Shown here: positions 10,230 to 23,136 of the stretch, piece after piece | Position numbering within the stretch: the stretch's first letter is position 1 | How the letters are laid out: each line of letters begins with the position of its first letter | Assembly: GCA_004352715.1 (NCBI GenBank) | Contig: SCFE01000036.1 | Location: forward strand, 1,452,905 to 1,516,904 | Origin: Hofstenia miamia | Lineage: Eukaryota > Xenacoelomorpha > Acoela | Length of the DNA: 64,000 nt | Reading direction: 5' to 3' | Notes under the pieces: model-generated | Database searches by the model: none | Told to the model about the DNA's origin: nothing | Seen by the model: the letters and a program-made list of their open reading frames with translations, nothing else | Made by a program: the position numbers and the translations under genes

Positions 10230-12700
10230 CCAAGCGGAAATCCTGGCTATCCCTTCATGTTCGAAATTGACTGGCACCGGTTTTTGCATTTTTGAAATTT
10301 ATGTGTTTCCTAAATAATCTAAAAATAGGAAACACTATTGAAAAACCCTCATTAAATATCAAATGTTTAGAAATTAAAATATGCAACTAAAATGAATAAT
10401 AAAAATAATTTATTCATGATTATATTTTGACCTTAAAATATAAAAATTAAATCGAATACTTAAACATTAAGCTAAATTAATTTTTCCATTTCAAAAGAAT
10501 ATCATTACAAAAACTTGTTAGTTATTAAATGGTAAACTAATTTCATTTAAGCGGAATTTATCTACATATTTTCATTATATATATATGCGAATATATATTC
10601 AATTTCAATGCGTAAGCAAATGGCTCATTATCATTCGATGTTAGCCTACTAATAGGGTTTGTAAACATTTGATTGACAATAATCAAACTGTTTGAAACAA
10701 AAGATGTTTTTTGTTTGACTTGTGAATTAGTTGATGCAAATCATTAAATAATGGAAAACCCAATAACGTCGAATAAATAACTTTGAACTATTAAAAAATA
10801 ATTTCAAAAAATTAACTTTGAAAATTTACTTTTAAAAAAATGATTTGGTACGTATTCCCTAACTAATCCTGGCACGATCTTTTTTTTCTTATTACTAAAC
10901 CTAAATCACAAACCCTAACTTAAAACCATTATTTTTCACTGTACAACTTATTATTTCCTAAACCTAAACCAAAAACATAAATTGCTCAAATATTTTATAT
11001 ACCTAAACTCTAAGCCCAAGTCACAAATTGACGTTTCCTAAACCTAAAATTTAACACTAACTCAAATCCTAACCCTACCAGCACCTAATGAAACGATGAG
11101 CTTAAGATTTACGAAGTTTCTTAATTGGGAGGGGAGGATTTGATATAGTTAATTTTATGAAGTTATTTTTATATGATTATTTAGCATCACCCAAAGAATG
11201 CATTTTGTTGCCAAAATGTGTATGAACAGATTTCAAAAAGATGCAAAAATTATCCAAAATGTTGACAGCATTTTGCCAACCTTTTCTCAAAAATCCAAAC
11301 ATTTTACTAGGGTCTTTTCAGGTGTAAACTTAATTAAAACATATGTGTACAAATGTGTACCTATTCCAACTTTGTTGTAAACTTTTAATTTATTTACAAG
11401 GATTTAACAGCGCATTATTATTTACATAACTGATTAATATTGCACTCCAGAAGGCGCTTCCAAAATGGTATTTTTCCTTCAAACTGTTTTACTGTATTGG
11501 CTGTAGTGTGTCTAACTGGTAGGTTTAATGGCAATAAATATACTTTAATTTAAAAAGTTGTGTACAAAGTTGTAAGTGCATACGCTACTGGTTTTCAATG
11601 CTATTAATGGATTAAATATTTATAGTATTTATAGTATGTTTATAGTACTTATAGTATGTGGTAGATGAAAAATTTCAATATTTGGTACTAAAATAAAATG
11701 ATATGTTCCGCAACAACAATATTTCATGTGACCCTCTTTTGATATATTTATTGATTGTTGCCATATGGCAACACTATGAAATATTGTGTGACTGAATTTC
11801 ATAAAAGTAATTCCTAGACATCAAATTCTAATGTTGCCACATTGACTTATTGTCATAAAGAGAGATGAAGCATTAATATGTTTAAGAATTTAGCTGAGCA
11901 TGACGATCAGGAATACATTATGGCGTAGTAGAACATAGAATGGTAAGTACATTTAAATTGGAACAATTAAGAAACACTACAAAACAAAATGTTCAAATGA
12001 ACTGCGTTGGACTTCGAATCTCATTTTATGTTGTCTTGAAATAAATTTTTCATGTATTTCAGTGAGATTGATTATCTTATTTATAGCAACAATATAACAT
12101 AGCATACAACTCTGAAATGCGGATATTTTTCATGCATGTTTTGATCATTTACAGTCTATTGAAAATCTGACCCTAATTGAATGAAATTTTAATGACAAGG
12201 ATTTTGTTAGTATTAATTTTCAGCTTTGATAATATGTTGCATTATGCACTTGACGCCACACTATTTCTTTTGATACATACAAAGTTACAGCAATATGGCT
12301 GGTTATTGCATTTATAGACCAGGAGGAGCACTTCAGATTCATATCAAGCTTTTCAATGAAATACATAAAAAACTCATCAAATTTTCAATTCAACAGTACA
12401 CCATTGATTCTATTATGAGTTGAGTAACTTGCTTAAACTTTTACAACTACGGTCCCGTTCATATAAGTAGAACACAGTTTTTCTTGATCTCAACAAGAAA
12501 CTCCAAACATGAATTGTATTCTGAAATATGCATGCGTACTATTTATGTTGAGGGAGTTATATATCATAGTTTTTAGGGTTTTCGTCTTCTGAAATTGGGA
12601 TCAGTTCTAAGTCAGATTATAAGCTTGGTTGGTGTTAATGCTACTGGTATTAGTTTAGCATGATTCCTTCTTTATTTATTATGATCTTGTAGCTGTTAAT
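10230..12700. other. Intergenic region with telomere-like CCTAAAC words
   Basis: I see no gene. Between about 10895 and 11085 the sequence is rich in CCTAAACCTAAA, AACCCTAAC and CTAACCCTA words, in imperfect and scattered array. The remainder is AT-rich, with a GTATTTATAGTAT run near 11630-11660. The open frame at 11198-11380 has no recognisable content. Confidence 0.5.
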
Positions 12701-12712
12701 CCCTGAAACAGT

Positions 12713-13110
12713 GTTGTCAAATATGCAGATGCCACAACGATTATTACTCCTGTTTATCGTAACACATCCTTAGAAGCTAAAGTTGAACATGTTAATGTCT
12801 GGTGTAAGACGAACTGCATGATCCCAAATATTCAGAAATCCAAGGAATTTGTAATATGCAGATCAAAAAAACAGATGAAGAAAAAAATTAATTCTCAGTA
12901 ATTCTTGACTTAAATCTGTAAATGAAATTTCTTTACTTGTTGTTCTATTACAATTGTCTTAAAGTGGAATAATCACGTAAATAACATTGTGAAGGTAGGA
13001 TCCTGACGACTTTTTGTTATAGGGTCTTTAAATAAGCTAAGCCTTTCCTAACAGCTGCAGAAATCAATTTATTTTTTCATAATTGACTCTGTCTTGTTTT
13101 ACGCTGCTGA
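12713..13110 (+). pseudogene. Degraded LINE reverse transcriptase fragment
   Basis: The frame starting at about 12713 encodes VVKYADATTIITPVY, which corresponds to the palm motif YADDT with the second catalytic Asp changed to Ala. The downstream peptide follows the pattern NVWCKTN...NIQKSKEFVICRSKK, as in reverse transcriptases just after the YADD box. A further piece (WNNHVNNIVK) appears after frameshifts near 12965. Stops and frame changes show that it is a dead relic. Confidence 0.6.
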
Positions 13111-13209
13111 CTAACTAATAATATAAGAAATAATGCTGAATTATATATTATATAAATATATTCTATTTTATTACATAGTTTTGCAATTTTTTTGGATTTT
13201 TTAAAACCA

Positions 13210-13411
13210 TCATTTTGCTTTACTTCTTATGGAAGAAACTGCCGGACTTACAGCTCTGCAAGGACTGGCATCGTGAGGTTCCGAAGAGACTAAAGTATTA
13301 CTACTGAATGTGACATTTAACTTTCTATTCGTTTTTCGTTTGCTGTCCATTGAGGTAATCGAATCGTATTTATTCACCATGCGAAAGCCTCTTGGATACC
13401 TGGTTTCTACT
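13210..13411 (-). CDS. Probable 3'-terminal exon of an unrecognised gene
   Basis: On the minus strand a good acceptor (ATATATTTAG|AGTAGAAACC) opens a frame of 66 residues ending at a TGA whose complement is 13210-13212. The peptide is basic and serine-rich (ETRYPRGFRMVNKYDS..., SKRKTNRK, then ASPCRAVSPAVSS) and more GC-rich than its surroundings. One base precedes the first full codon, so the upstream exon should end in phase 2. That exon was not found. It could be the C-terminal tail of a regulatory or cytoskeletal protein; I do not recognise it. Chance cannot be excluded. Confidence 0.35.
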
Positions 13412-14205
13412 CTAAATATATTGATAATCTAAGTGTAATTTTATAAATGGTTTCTTAATATTAATTATATACAAAGCGACTCTTAGTAAAGGTCGCCTTG
13501 TTGTGTAGCACTTTTTCATAAAAACACTGAATAATATAATACATAAACAGAAAATTTGTACGACATCTAGCGGAAAATAACAACGACTAAAACCAAATTC
13601 ATACAGCTTTGGATTAAGCAACAATGTTTTTGTATATGATAAATTAAGTAAATTAATATTCAATAGACATGCATAAGTATCGTATAAACACAGTTGTATG
13701 CTTAAAAATTTAGGCCTATACGAATTTTTTGATGCTGACGTCGTATTATTCGATGATATGCACATAAATAGTAGATTTCATTTAGTATACCTCTCATAGT
13801 TCATTTTACGACATCACTTAACATCTGCAGGAAATCAAAAATGCAAATTATAACAACTCGAACTACATGTAAATAGTACATATATATGCATATACACATT
13901 GTTCATGTTAGTATGAGCATGTAAATTAAGAGCAATAATTATCTTAATATAATATTTTTGTCATGTGATCATCATTGTATTTAAATCTATATTTTAGAAA
14001 TTCGTCGTTTTATGCGGAAAACTATTAATTCGTTTAGATGAAAACAGTTAAGAAATTTGGACTTTGTAGATTAAGTCATCTAGCTTCATATCTCGAAGCT
14101 GGTAGACCAGACATATGCTGATCTATGTTCTGTTCATTTTTGCTCTGCATCGGTTAGGTTAGAGCAGCAAATGGATTTGGGTCAGATTGGTTCTTCTTGA
14201 CCCTT

Positions 14206-14715
14206 TTAATAATCACTACCTAATACAAAATATAGAAAAAATTGAACTAACTGTTTAGCATTTGTACTTTCCAGAAGTACATTGTCGAGATCTGCACAAC
14301 TGCTAAGTTTGACAAATATACGAAATTGACAGAGACAAATAATTAAAAGAATGAACAGGATAGATCCTGTTAAAAGTGGTCCATTTCCAAATGAAAATCC
14401 TAAAATGGAATAATATTCCAGCAAATACTTGTACCACTCACAGCAGCTTGTTGAAAGTGGACAGCAGAATTTCTTAGGTGATGTTTTCTGTTCCAAAATG
14501 CTACAATCGTCATTCTCTGTACAATTTTCTGGGTTATAGTGAGAAAAGGATTTGTTTATGCAGCAGTAGCTTAACTGCAAGGGCGATTTGCAACATATTT
14601 CGTTATAAGCATCACACATGAAGCAAAATAAATGCAGACTGCTAGGTCGCAGGATATTTGTAGCCACATACAAACTAGTTTGAAGAAAAAATATAAGTGA
14701 AAGCAAAGTGATCAT
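14206..14715 (-). CDS. Cysteine-rich single-pass membrane protein, unrecognised
   Basis: A 169-residue open frame begins with a hydrophobic signal peptide (ITLLSLIFFLQTSLYVA). A region of about 85 residues follows with 15 or so cysteines, several paired (EICCKS, SYCCIN, KFCCPL, SCCEW). Then comes one transmembrane segment (GSILFILLIICLCQF, ~122-136) and a ~33-residue tail. Paired cysteines before a single membrane helix are reminiscent of small secreted or type I receptors such as Shisa-like proteins, but I cannot assign a family. The ATG is taken because it starts the signal peptide. The 3' end is uncertain: a GT at 14226 and an AG at 14145 would remove an 82-base intron in phase 0 and replace the last residues with a 22-residue tail ending at 14076. 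Confidence 0.5.
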   Translation of the reverse strand: MITLLSLIFFLQTSLYVATNILRPSSLHLFCFMCDAYNEICCKSPLQLSYCCINKSFSHYNPENCTENDDCSILEQKTSPKKFCCPLSTSCCEWYKYLLEYYSILGFSFGNGPLLTGSILFILLIICLCQFRIFVKLSSCADLDNVLLESTNAKQLVQFFLYFVLGSDY

Positions 14716-17560
14716 TATTTTCGGGAGGGAAACTTGGTTACAAAAGTGATACTTAAAATAATAATAGTTGATCCACTAATATCTATAATATTATTGTAAA
14801 TATGAAAAATGAGATCTAAAATATATATCCTTAAACACTGATAACTTGTAGTTTTTTGTGTAAGGCCTAAACATTAACTAAGTTACTGTCTGCCTAAATA
14901 TGAATTCCAGATAACGGTGATTTGTTGTTTAAAATAGACCGATTAAATTTGCTAAGTAAAAACGCAAATGTGTTATATTGCCTTTCTGACACGCTTTTCT
15001 TCGAAAATTCAGAGCAAATTGCAGAAATACACGTGCTCAACTAATCAAGGCAAATAAACAAATTCAAAGCATGTGCTACACATAATGAAATAGAGTATAA
15101 ATAACTTTGCAACGTAAGTTCAGCTGCATCCATATTGGTGTGTAGACTAAAAATAACTTTCTCTGATGGAAATTAGATAATTCAAACTAATACACTAATA
15201 ATTAATGTTGTTTTGCTTTGCTAAGTTTACCTTGTAAAATATATCAGTAATGCACAAAATCAGAATTAAGTCATTTTAGGGAGAACTACCAAATGAGATC
15301 TAGCAGTATTTAATTTTTTGCCCCATTTAATACCTACAGAAATAACTAATAATAACTTTAGGTTATCACAATTAACAAAAGTAATCTAGTCCATCAAAAT
15401 TTGTTCAAAAATATTCAATCAATATGATGTGTTATAATTTGTTTTCTACTATCCATCTATGAAGTGTCATCTAAATATGCTACATTGATAATTATGATTT
15501 TACAAATGGGATACAAATATCTCACCCTAAAGGATTACAGAATGTCAAGATCAATTTGAAAGCGTAGTTCATGGAGTCTTACATAAAGTTATTTTGCCAA
15601 TTTTATATTACAGAGCATTAATTACAAAATTAATCAGCTTGAATGTACATATATTGTCTTAAAAGAATTTATTGTGCACACAGAATTGTAGTTGCAGAAT
15701 GAACCAACATAATTTCCTTATGAGGTCCCAGCCTGGGTTCATATAAATTACATTATAAAAAATACTTAATGGGTATAGAAAATTTGACTCAATGCCTAAT
15801 CTAACTACAGTTGAAATGCTAAAAACGTACTAGGCCTCAGGTGCGGATCCACTATATTCTAATGTATTCCAGGACATAGACAAAAAATTTCAATGAGAGA
15901 TATTAATGACTGACTCCACAGAGAAATTATTCTAAGAAAATATTTTTTAACATAAACCAACAAATAACACCTCAGGCCATGAAATGCAGATTGTGACTGG
16001 TTTACTAATGCTTATGTAAACATGTTGATAGCCGCTGAAATCTGATATGTGTTAACAAAACCTGACCAGATGTGGTACTGTAGGTCTGCAGTCAACGTAA
16101 ATAGTAGTTAGCTGATACTGTTTTGTTACACACACGGCGATTTGCCCCCAAGAACTCGGAAAATGGTACATCTGGTCAACGCCAAATTTGATGTGGAGAT
16201 GCTGTGACAGGCCAGGAATATTTTGGCTGTAACCATTTTGTGATACGATAATTAAAATGCTAATTGTGCACATATTAATCATGTTACGTATCAAATTTTC
16301 TTAAATAAGAAAAATATTAGAAATATTACTAAATAGGAATCAAGAGAAAAGACTATAATGCAAATAAAACATAGAAAACACTTAGCTATAATTTTGCATT
16401 GAAAGTTATCCATTGGTTTTAATTTATAGCCTTTACATGCATAATCGTTATTTTTAAAATTCTCTAGAGATTTTGTTTTTCCTGGACTTTTCTAAATCGC
16501 TATAACTTTGTATCCCTTGGCCTTATCTGTATAATTTTTGTTTCAAAAGTTGCAGAACAAGCTACAGAGAAATGTCAGGGGAAGATAGTTTACTTAAAAA
16601 AACCATCTCTGTTTTATATCCCAAAATATGGAGGGGGTCAAATGGGCCCCAGGTAAAATAGGGCTAAAATCTCGAAGCGAAATAACCTGCAATTACGGAC
16701 TTTTTCAAATAGCTCCAAATTGCATCTGAGGGCTTGCATTTTGGAAAAAATTTTTTGCAGGGCCTCGATCCTCTAACATCCGACTATGCAATATCATTAT
16801 GTAATAAGAACACAGTAAATAATTGTCCCTGGATCCACCGCGGGCCTATTTCAAGCTTATATAGAAAAAATGTCCGTTTCAGCCTATTTTCTGGTTTTTG
16901 TTTAATATGTGTCATAATTAGGCATATAAATCAATTGGAAAAGGAGCTAAATACACTTTCTGACACATACAAAACTTTATAAGACAATACGTGCCAAATC
17001 AATGTGTCATTGTCTAGTATTTCATGCCATAAATTCGTGATAAATCAACTGATGTGTAAAATGTACGCTATACATTTGAATCGCTAATATAATTTAAATA
17101 TATTTACATAAGACATAAGCGTTATTTATTTTTGTGATTAATATATACGTGAGATTAATGATTATAAACAGTTGTAATATTCTCGAAGAAAATTTAGTTC
17201 GGCTAGTAATTGGAAGGAGCGTATGAGAATTATATGGCAAATCCCTCCAAAAACTGTTTGAATATCGCAGAAATTAGCCCTTAACCCTATTCGACCTGGG
17301 ATTCTCTGGGCTCCTTACAAAACTTTGCACAAATATCAATTTGCAATGTTTAGAAATAGGATCCGCATTATTATTTTTAATGATGTCATCAATTTTCAAA
17401 ATTTGAGCTTTTTTGAAATAAATTGAATAATGGCTTTAGAAGTTGGAAATAATGAGATTCATTAAAATTCATTCTTAATTTATCAAACATAATTTTCTTA
17501 AGTATGTTACGCACTTTTTCCATACTAACAATACTGATATATTTTAACAAAATTTGGAAG
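14716..17560. other. Intergenic sequence, no gene seen
   Basis: AT-rich sequence. The minus-strand open frame at 16052-16294 starts with a hydrophobic stretch but has no recognisable domain or convincing splice context. A locally GC-richer patch at 16620-16860 (for example GGGCCCCAGG, CCACCGCGGGCC) may be an old repeat. Confidence 0.4.
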
Positions 17561-17562
17561 TA

Positions 17563-18856
17563 TTGTTGGCTGCAAAAAAAATGAGACTAGAAAAAAGGCA
17601 TATTACTTTTGAACTACTGAACGTAACAACTCAAGAAAGGTACGATTTTAAAGATAAATTAAAGGACTATAAGTAAAAAGCATCAAAATCTAATTTGTTT
17701 TCCTCCTGTAGAAATAACTTCATTCAAACGAACTGAAACTGATTTCATTAAATTGGACTTCATTTCAGATGTCAAAATGTGTTGACTTTCTTGGATTTTT
17801 TCTTTTAAATCGGATATATTGTTCGGATTTTTCTTCTCAACGTCATTTTTCAATATCTGCCACACGTTTTCGATTGGAGAAAGATCAGCAGAACTTGGTG
17901 GCCATTGCAAAAACTGGATATTATTTTCAGAAAACCAATTTTTTGTCTTTGCTGACGTGTGCGGGGTTGCTCCGTCCTGTTGGAGTATCCATCCATCATC
18001 ATATAAAGCATCAGCATAAGGCATAAATTCAGCTATAATTTGGCAATATCTTTGACTGTCGATTGTGGCTTTTCCGTCTAAAATTTTCAAATAAAACCCA
18101 CGATAGGAAAGTGCTCCCCAAACCATAATTTTTTGGTCGAACTTTGGAACCGCTTTTGTTGGTCTTGGACATTTCTTTGACGACCACACTTGTACTTTGT
18201 TTCTGTGTAGTTGAAATACGCACTCATCAGTTATCCAAACATCTTCAAAAGTGTAGTCTTTCCAATCTTTCACGAAATTTAATCTTTTTTCTTGATGTTC
18301 TTTTGTAATCAGAAGTCGATTTTTTCTGCCAATTTTTGTAACTCCACTTTTTTTCAGTGTTCTCTGAACTGTGGTTTCATGCACAGAGATGTCGGCTTCA
18401 GTTTGAAGTTGGTTTGCAATTTTTCTCCCAGAAATATAGGGATTTTTGAGAGCAATTGCGACTGTTTTCTGAATGAATTTTCCAATAATTTTTGCGAGGG
18501 CGTCCACTTCCTTTTCTTCTTTTGAGAGATTGTCCTTGTCGAATTTTTTCAGCTTTCGAAAATAAGTCGATCGAGAAATTTGCGATGTCGCAAAGGCGTT
18601 TTGAAGCTGTTTCAAAGTTTCCATCCAGAAGAAATCAAATAGAAACTTTGCAAAGCAAAACAATATTTTTGGTAAGTGTTTTCAAGTAATTACGAAGTAC
18701 CAGTTTAATTAATTAACTTTTTTGTTAGACCATTTTAAAGTTCACAAAATTCTCGTTGTCTTTTATTTTTATAGTTTTCCTCTAAAACGTCTCAATACGT
18801 TTCCACAAAGCGTGCAAAAATAGGTGTTCAGTCTCATTTTTTTTTGCAGCCAACTA
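17563..18856 (-). mobile_element. Tc1-type DNA transposon with uninterrupted transposase
   Basis: Terminal inverted repeats: TTGTTGGCTGCAAAAAAA at the left and, reverse-complemented, TAGTTGGCTGCAAAAAAA at the right, each continuing into ATGAGACT. TA dinucleotides (17561-17562, 18857-18858) lie immediately outside, as expected for the TA target duplication of Tc1/mariner elements. The 1294-bp length and the single transposase gene are standard for the group. Confidence 0.85.
17683..18624 (-). CDS. Tc1-family transposase (DD34E)
   Basis: A 313-residue frame from the ATG at 18624. An upstream TTG would add 13 residues; the ATG is preferred. The N-terminal half holds a helix-turn-helix DNA-binding region (…SISRSTYFRKL-like, then SGRKIANQL and HETTVQRTLKKSG). 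The catalytic triad is complete: D133 (VWITDECVF), D217 (QQDGATPH) and E252 (LSPIENVW). Exactly 34 residues separate the last two, giving the DD34E signature. KIMVWGALS and SADLSPIENVW are characteristic Tc1 blocks. The frame has no stop or frameshift and both terminal repeats are present, so this copy could be, or recently was, mobile. It is the least decayed mobile element in the window. Confidence 0.9.
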   Translation of the reverse strand: METLKQLQNAFATSQISRSTYFRKLKKFDKDNLSKEEKEVDALAKIIGKFIQKTVAIALKNPYISGRKIANQLQTEADISVHETTVQRTLKKSGVTKIGRKNRLLITKEHQEKRLNFVKDWKDYTFEDVWITDECVFQLHRNKVQVWSSKKCPRPTKAVPKFDQKIMVWGALSYRGFYLKILDGKATIDSQRYCQIIAEFMPYADALYDDGWILQQDGATPHTSAKTKNWFSENNIQFLQWPPSSADLSPIENVWQILKNDVEKKNPNNISDLKEKIQESQHILTSEMKSNLMKSVSVRLNEVISTGGKQIRF

Positions 18857-18858
18857 TA

Positions 18859-21429
18859 TATACACGAGGTTAAAAACTACCATAAATAAAATGAGCAGAT
18901 ATTTGAAACATTTTTATTAAGGGGACACTTCTGGCTAAAAAAATTTTTGAAGCACATGATTGTAAGCAATCAGAACTTGTCTCAGTGTAGGATTAACCTA
19001 TAGAAACTATATATTGCTGAAATCAGCAAGAAATTCTCCATTCAAATCACATTACATTATCTATTTTATATCACACATAAAAACAAAATTGAGTAGGAAA
19101 TTCAAACAAAAAACTTATCATAGTTGCCTAAAAAAGCCAAAAGTTAATGCCAGTGTCATGCAACAACAAAACTATGAAGGCATTTCAAAATAACCTCAAT
19201 TTGTTCCAAATAGTGAAAGAACAAAAAACTGCATCAAAGATTTCAGAATTTGAATGAAAAACTAAGGAAATTTCAAGATATTTCCAAATTTTGTGAAAAC
19301 GCTTCCATTAATTACCAGTTAGCAATGTGCTTAACATACCTGCCAATTTTCAGCCAAAAGGAACCAGTAGATATGAATCAGTAACAGTTTATATTCAAAT
19401 AAAGCCTTTTCAAGAACATTGTAAATGAAATTTATCGGTTGCATTTTTAATTCAAAAGCTATAATCATGCAATACTTGCAAGTGATTTGAAAAATATCTT
19501 TAAGCTTTAAACTAAAAATAATTTTATGTACAGAAAACAGACCAAATAATGCAGAAGCTGTTGAAATTTTATAATAGGCTGTTCTACCACAAAACAATGA
19601 ATACCTACTCACAAAACACTACAAAGGTACCATTCTACGAAATATATTTTTAGCACAAAACACAGGGAATCATGAAAAACGGATAGCAGATTGGGATTCT
19701 ACAGAAAACTTTCTTTTAGAAAAGTCCAAAAACAAAATCATTTATAAAAATTTAAAAATTTAACAGAAGTGGCCCCTTAAGGTGTTAGGATCCCTAATGA
19801 AAGTCAGTAAGAGTCATTAAGAAAACACTACAGCCATTTGAAAGTAATCAAAAATATAATAGGAGTGAGGAAATCCTAATCTACGCCGAAAAAAGTTAAG
19901 CTGCATTTTTTAAGGTTTTTTATGAAATATGTTCATAAACGAAAAAAAATAATGTTAGAATTTTGAGGGGAGACATTGCCTCCATGTTTATCAATTTCTA
20001 TGAAACTTCAATTTGAACCATTCGAATGTTTTACAATTTTATTTGATAGTAACTTACTTAAAGAAATCTTCTAGAGGCAGCGTTCACAATGTTAACTTAT
20101 GCTAGAAGTTGGAATCCTTTAAATTCATTGTGATTATATACACCTAAGAATTACTGAATTTTTAACAAAAGCTAACACTTTTAAGAAATTTGTATCATGA
20201 AAATTTGTCATTAATAAGACCTGTCATGTCATGAAGGTATCTTAAAAATTATTGTATATGCAAATTTAAAATTAAATAAACAAATATCTCCTCTCTCATA
20301 TTATATTGTTCCGATACTACAGTTTAAACACATGAAAGAGAAATTTGTTATTTCATTGTCCCACCCTAACATTGCTCAGATTCAAGCTATAATGTTTAAA
20401 TTTACTTGGCTACTTGGTATAATATCATCATTTTTGTTTTTGGTAATGTGAATAACATTGAATATTAAGTAAATCATAGCGGAAATATTAAAAATTAATA
20501 AATACATTTATTACCAGATTCAAAGCTAATCATTTTCGATGTATAGTGCAATGAACTAATTCACATGGACTCGTACACTAAATTATTTACAAATAAGTTT
20601 TCACTTAGAATGACTACTACAGCTGAAAAGTTGGAAATATCCTCCAATAATTGCATATCCGAGCTTCCTAGAATAATTATGACATAGCATATTACATAAA
20701 GTGCACCTTTATTTTTAACAAATACTTGCATTCCGCTAAAAAATGTTGAAAGAAAAATTGTAGATGAAACATTGTTGATGCTTGCATGTGGGGGAATTTG
20801 TAAAGAATAGTATTAAACGGAAGGATTAATGTTTGTATTTAATAATGTATAGCCAAGTGATAATAATTGAATTTAGGATTTTATGGAGCAATTCCAATGC
20901 ATAATTAAAGATTAATTGATTCTGAAAGCAAACACCAGCACATCAGCTGTAGCATTGGAAATGAGCAATCCTCTGTCTCGTAAACTTCATCCTATATATC
21001 ATATGCGTCAGCTGAGGTCTGTAATCCAAAATACAGGAATGGAAATTATTGATTAGAAAGCACAAGTGTTCTTTGTTTAATGTCTGACACATGTTTTGTT
21101 TATTATGGCCACAAATCAAAGTGATTTTGGCCTAGTTAACAAGCACGCTGGCCTCAATTTCACATGATCGACAAATAACAATTCGTGTTGCCATGGAAAT
21201 ACTTTGACCAATGGGCACTTAAGCCTTGGTGAGATTTATTTTGCTTAATTGCCCCTATTAAATTCTCGTCTCAATGCTCGGAGTAACGACGCATTTAATT
21301 ATACGGCGGCAATTTTCAGCCTAACGCCTTTCTGATCCCCGCTGTTTTTCAATTTTCTTTTGCGGTCACCTGTCGCGCTTGTAATCTCTGAATCACAGTT
21401 TGTTAATCGAATTTTTATCTGAGTCTTCA
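18859..21429. other. Intergenic sequence upstream of ZC4H2
   Basis: No gene is seen. The last ~200 bases (21230-21429) are clearly less AT-rich than the rest, with several CpG, and probably hold the promoter and 5' untranslated region of the ZC4H2 gene. Confidence 0.45.
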
Positions 21430-23103
21430 ATGGACTTATCTGTAAAATCGCCCACTTCTGCTGAGCAGCAGCGCAATGAAAACTCCGATGCTACTTTAAA
21501 TGCTTTACAAAAACTTTACTTGATCAGTGTTCTTAAACAAAGATGCGAAGAACTAGAGAGAGTTGACCTAGAATTTCAGGTATGCATAATACTTTCAGCT
21601 TTAATGTAATAATTCCCACCAATGTTTATTCTAAAATTATTTTAAATGTTTAGGCAATTTCAGATATTTTTAAGTCAATTTTGACAAAAATTAACACATT
21701 GAACAGTATGCATGAGTTATAATTCCCTTTTAATGTAATTAAACATTGAAATTACGCTAAGTATGGTTTTTATAGTTTTACATTTTTGAAATTATTAAAC
21801 TTAAATATATTCAAATAGTTCAATTGTTAATTGTTGACATTTTCAGTGAAAATCGATTCTTTTGTATTTCAATGACGTAGTTTTAAATGTGTTATTTTTA
21901 ATACATTAGAATTATAAAGCATAGGCTATGAAGTACTTGGAGTACTTGTCAAGAGCAGGGAAATTAAAGAATTTCTTTTACTAAGGCGTCTTTGCTTTAA
22001 CCTTCATTCAACGATTTACAATTGCAAGTCGAGTAGACCGACACATTGAGACATGGCCACTCTAAATATAGTTGGTCATGATTAAGAGAGGGTCATTTTT
22101 CATGTTCACTTAAATTTGGGATGGGTCTGGATTCCTATGTTTTATTGCTTTTTGGGTTGGAGCATCGCATTCTGTCGAATTTAAAGTTTATTTTACTTCT
22201 TCATTTGAATCTGGGCCTGGGCTATTTTTATTGGCAGAGTAAAGCTAGATTTGCAAATGGGCGAAGGCTTAGAATCATCTCCAGTCAATGGGCAAACTAA
22301 AATGGAATAATCGCATTGAATTACAAAATTACTGAATTTGTAACGTTAATTGGTCAAAGTATCAACCTAAACCCAAGTTAAAATGAAAATTGACAGGTAA
22401 GGTTTTTACAGTTTCACACCCTATGCTTTTAATAAGTATAAACATTATTGGTTAATATTGATGTGAATCTTCTTTAGGCTGAATATGGACGCAGTCTTGC
22501 GGAAGAATCAAGATTAGCTGAATATTCTGCAGAACTGAAACAACTTCATCAAGAAAAAACGGCTCATGTGGAAGAACTTAGACAAATTCACAGTGACATT
22601 GGAATCATGGAGAGCACAGTCAAAGCTGCACAAGGAGATCACTCTATGTGCTTTACTTTAGCAAAACAACTACTTGCTCGTAAGAGAATTCTAGCGGAGG
22701 ATATTGATTTAAAACGCGCTGAACTTGGATTGAAACCTATTCTTACCAATACTGAAGATTCAAATTTGGTCCAATATTTTTCAAGACCAAATCCACAGGT
22801 ATTAATTTTTTCCTACAAATTATTGCTTTTGTGTCAAAAATATTTTATGAAGTGTATAATATTTACTAAATGTATATATATATATATATATTACAAAAAA
22901 CTTAGTTTCATCCTTATTTTGCAAAGTCACCTGTGATTATTGCAATACATCATGATGAAAATAAGCTACATCTGGGAATGAGATCTTTTGAACACTTAAA
23001 ACATCATTTAAATTCAGGAAATTTTTATTCCCGCAATAAAATTTTTACTAAGAACAGAACATCCTAAAACTACATGGACAATATGTATGTATACAGTGCC
23101 GGN

Positions 23104-23136
<33 letters not shown>

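Noticed and set aside
17769-18689. Plus-strand open frames across the Tc1 element
   Set aside because: They are antisense shadows of the transposase, which has a full DD34E triad on the minus strand.
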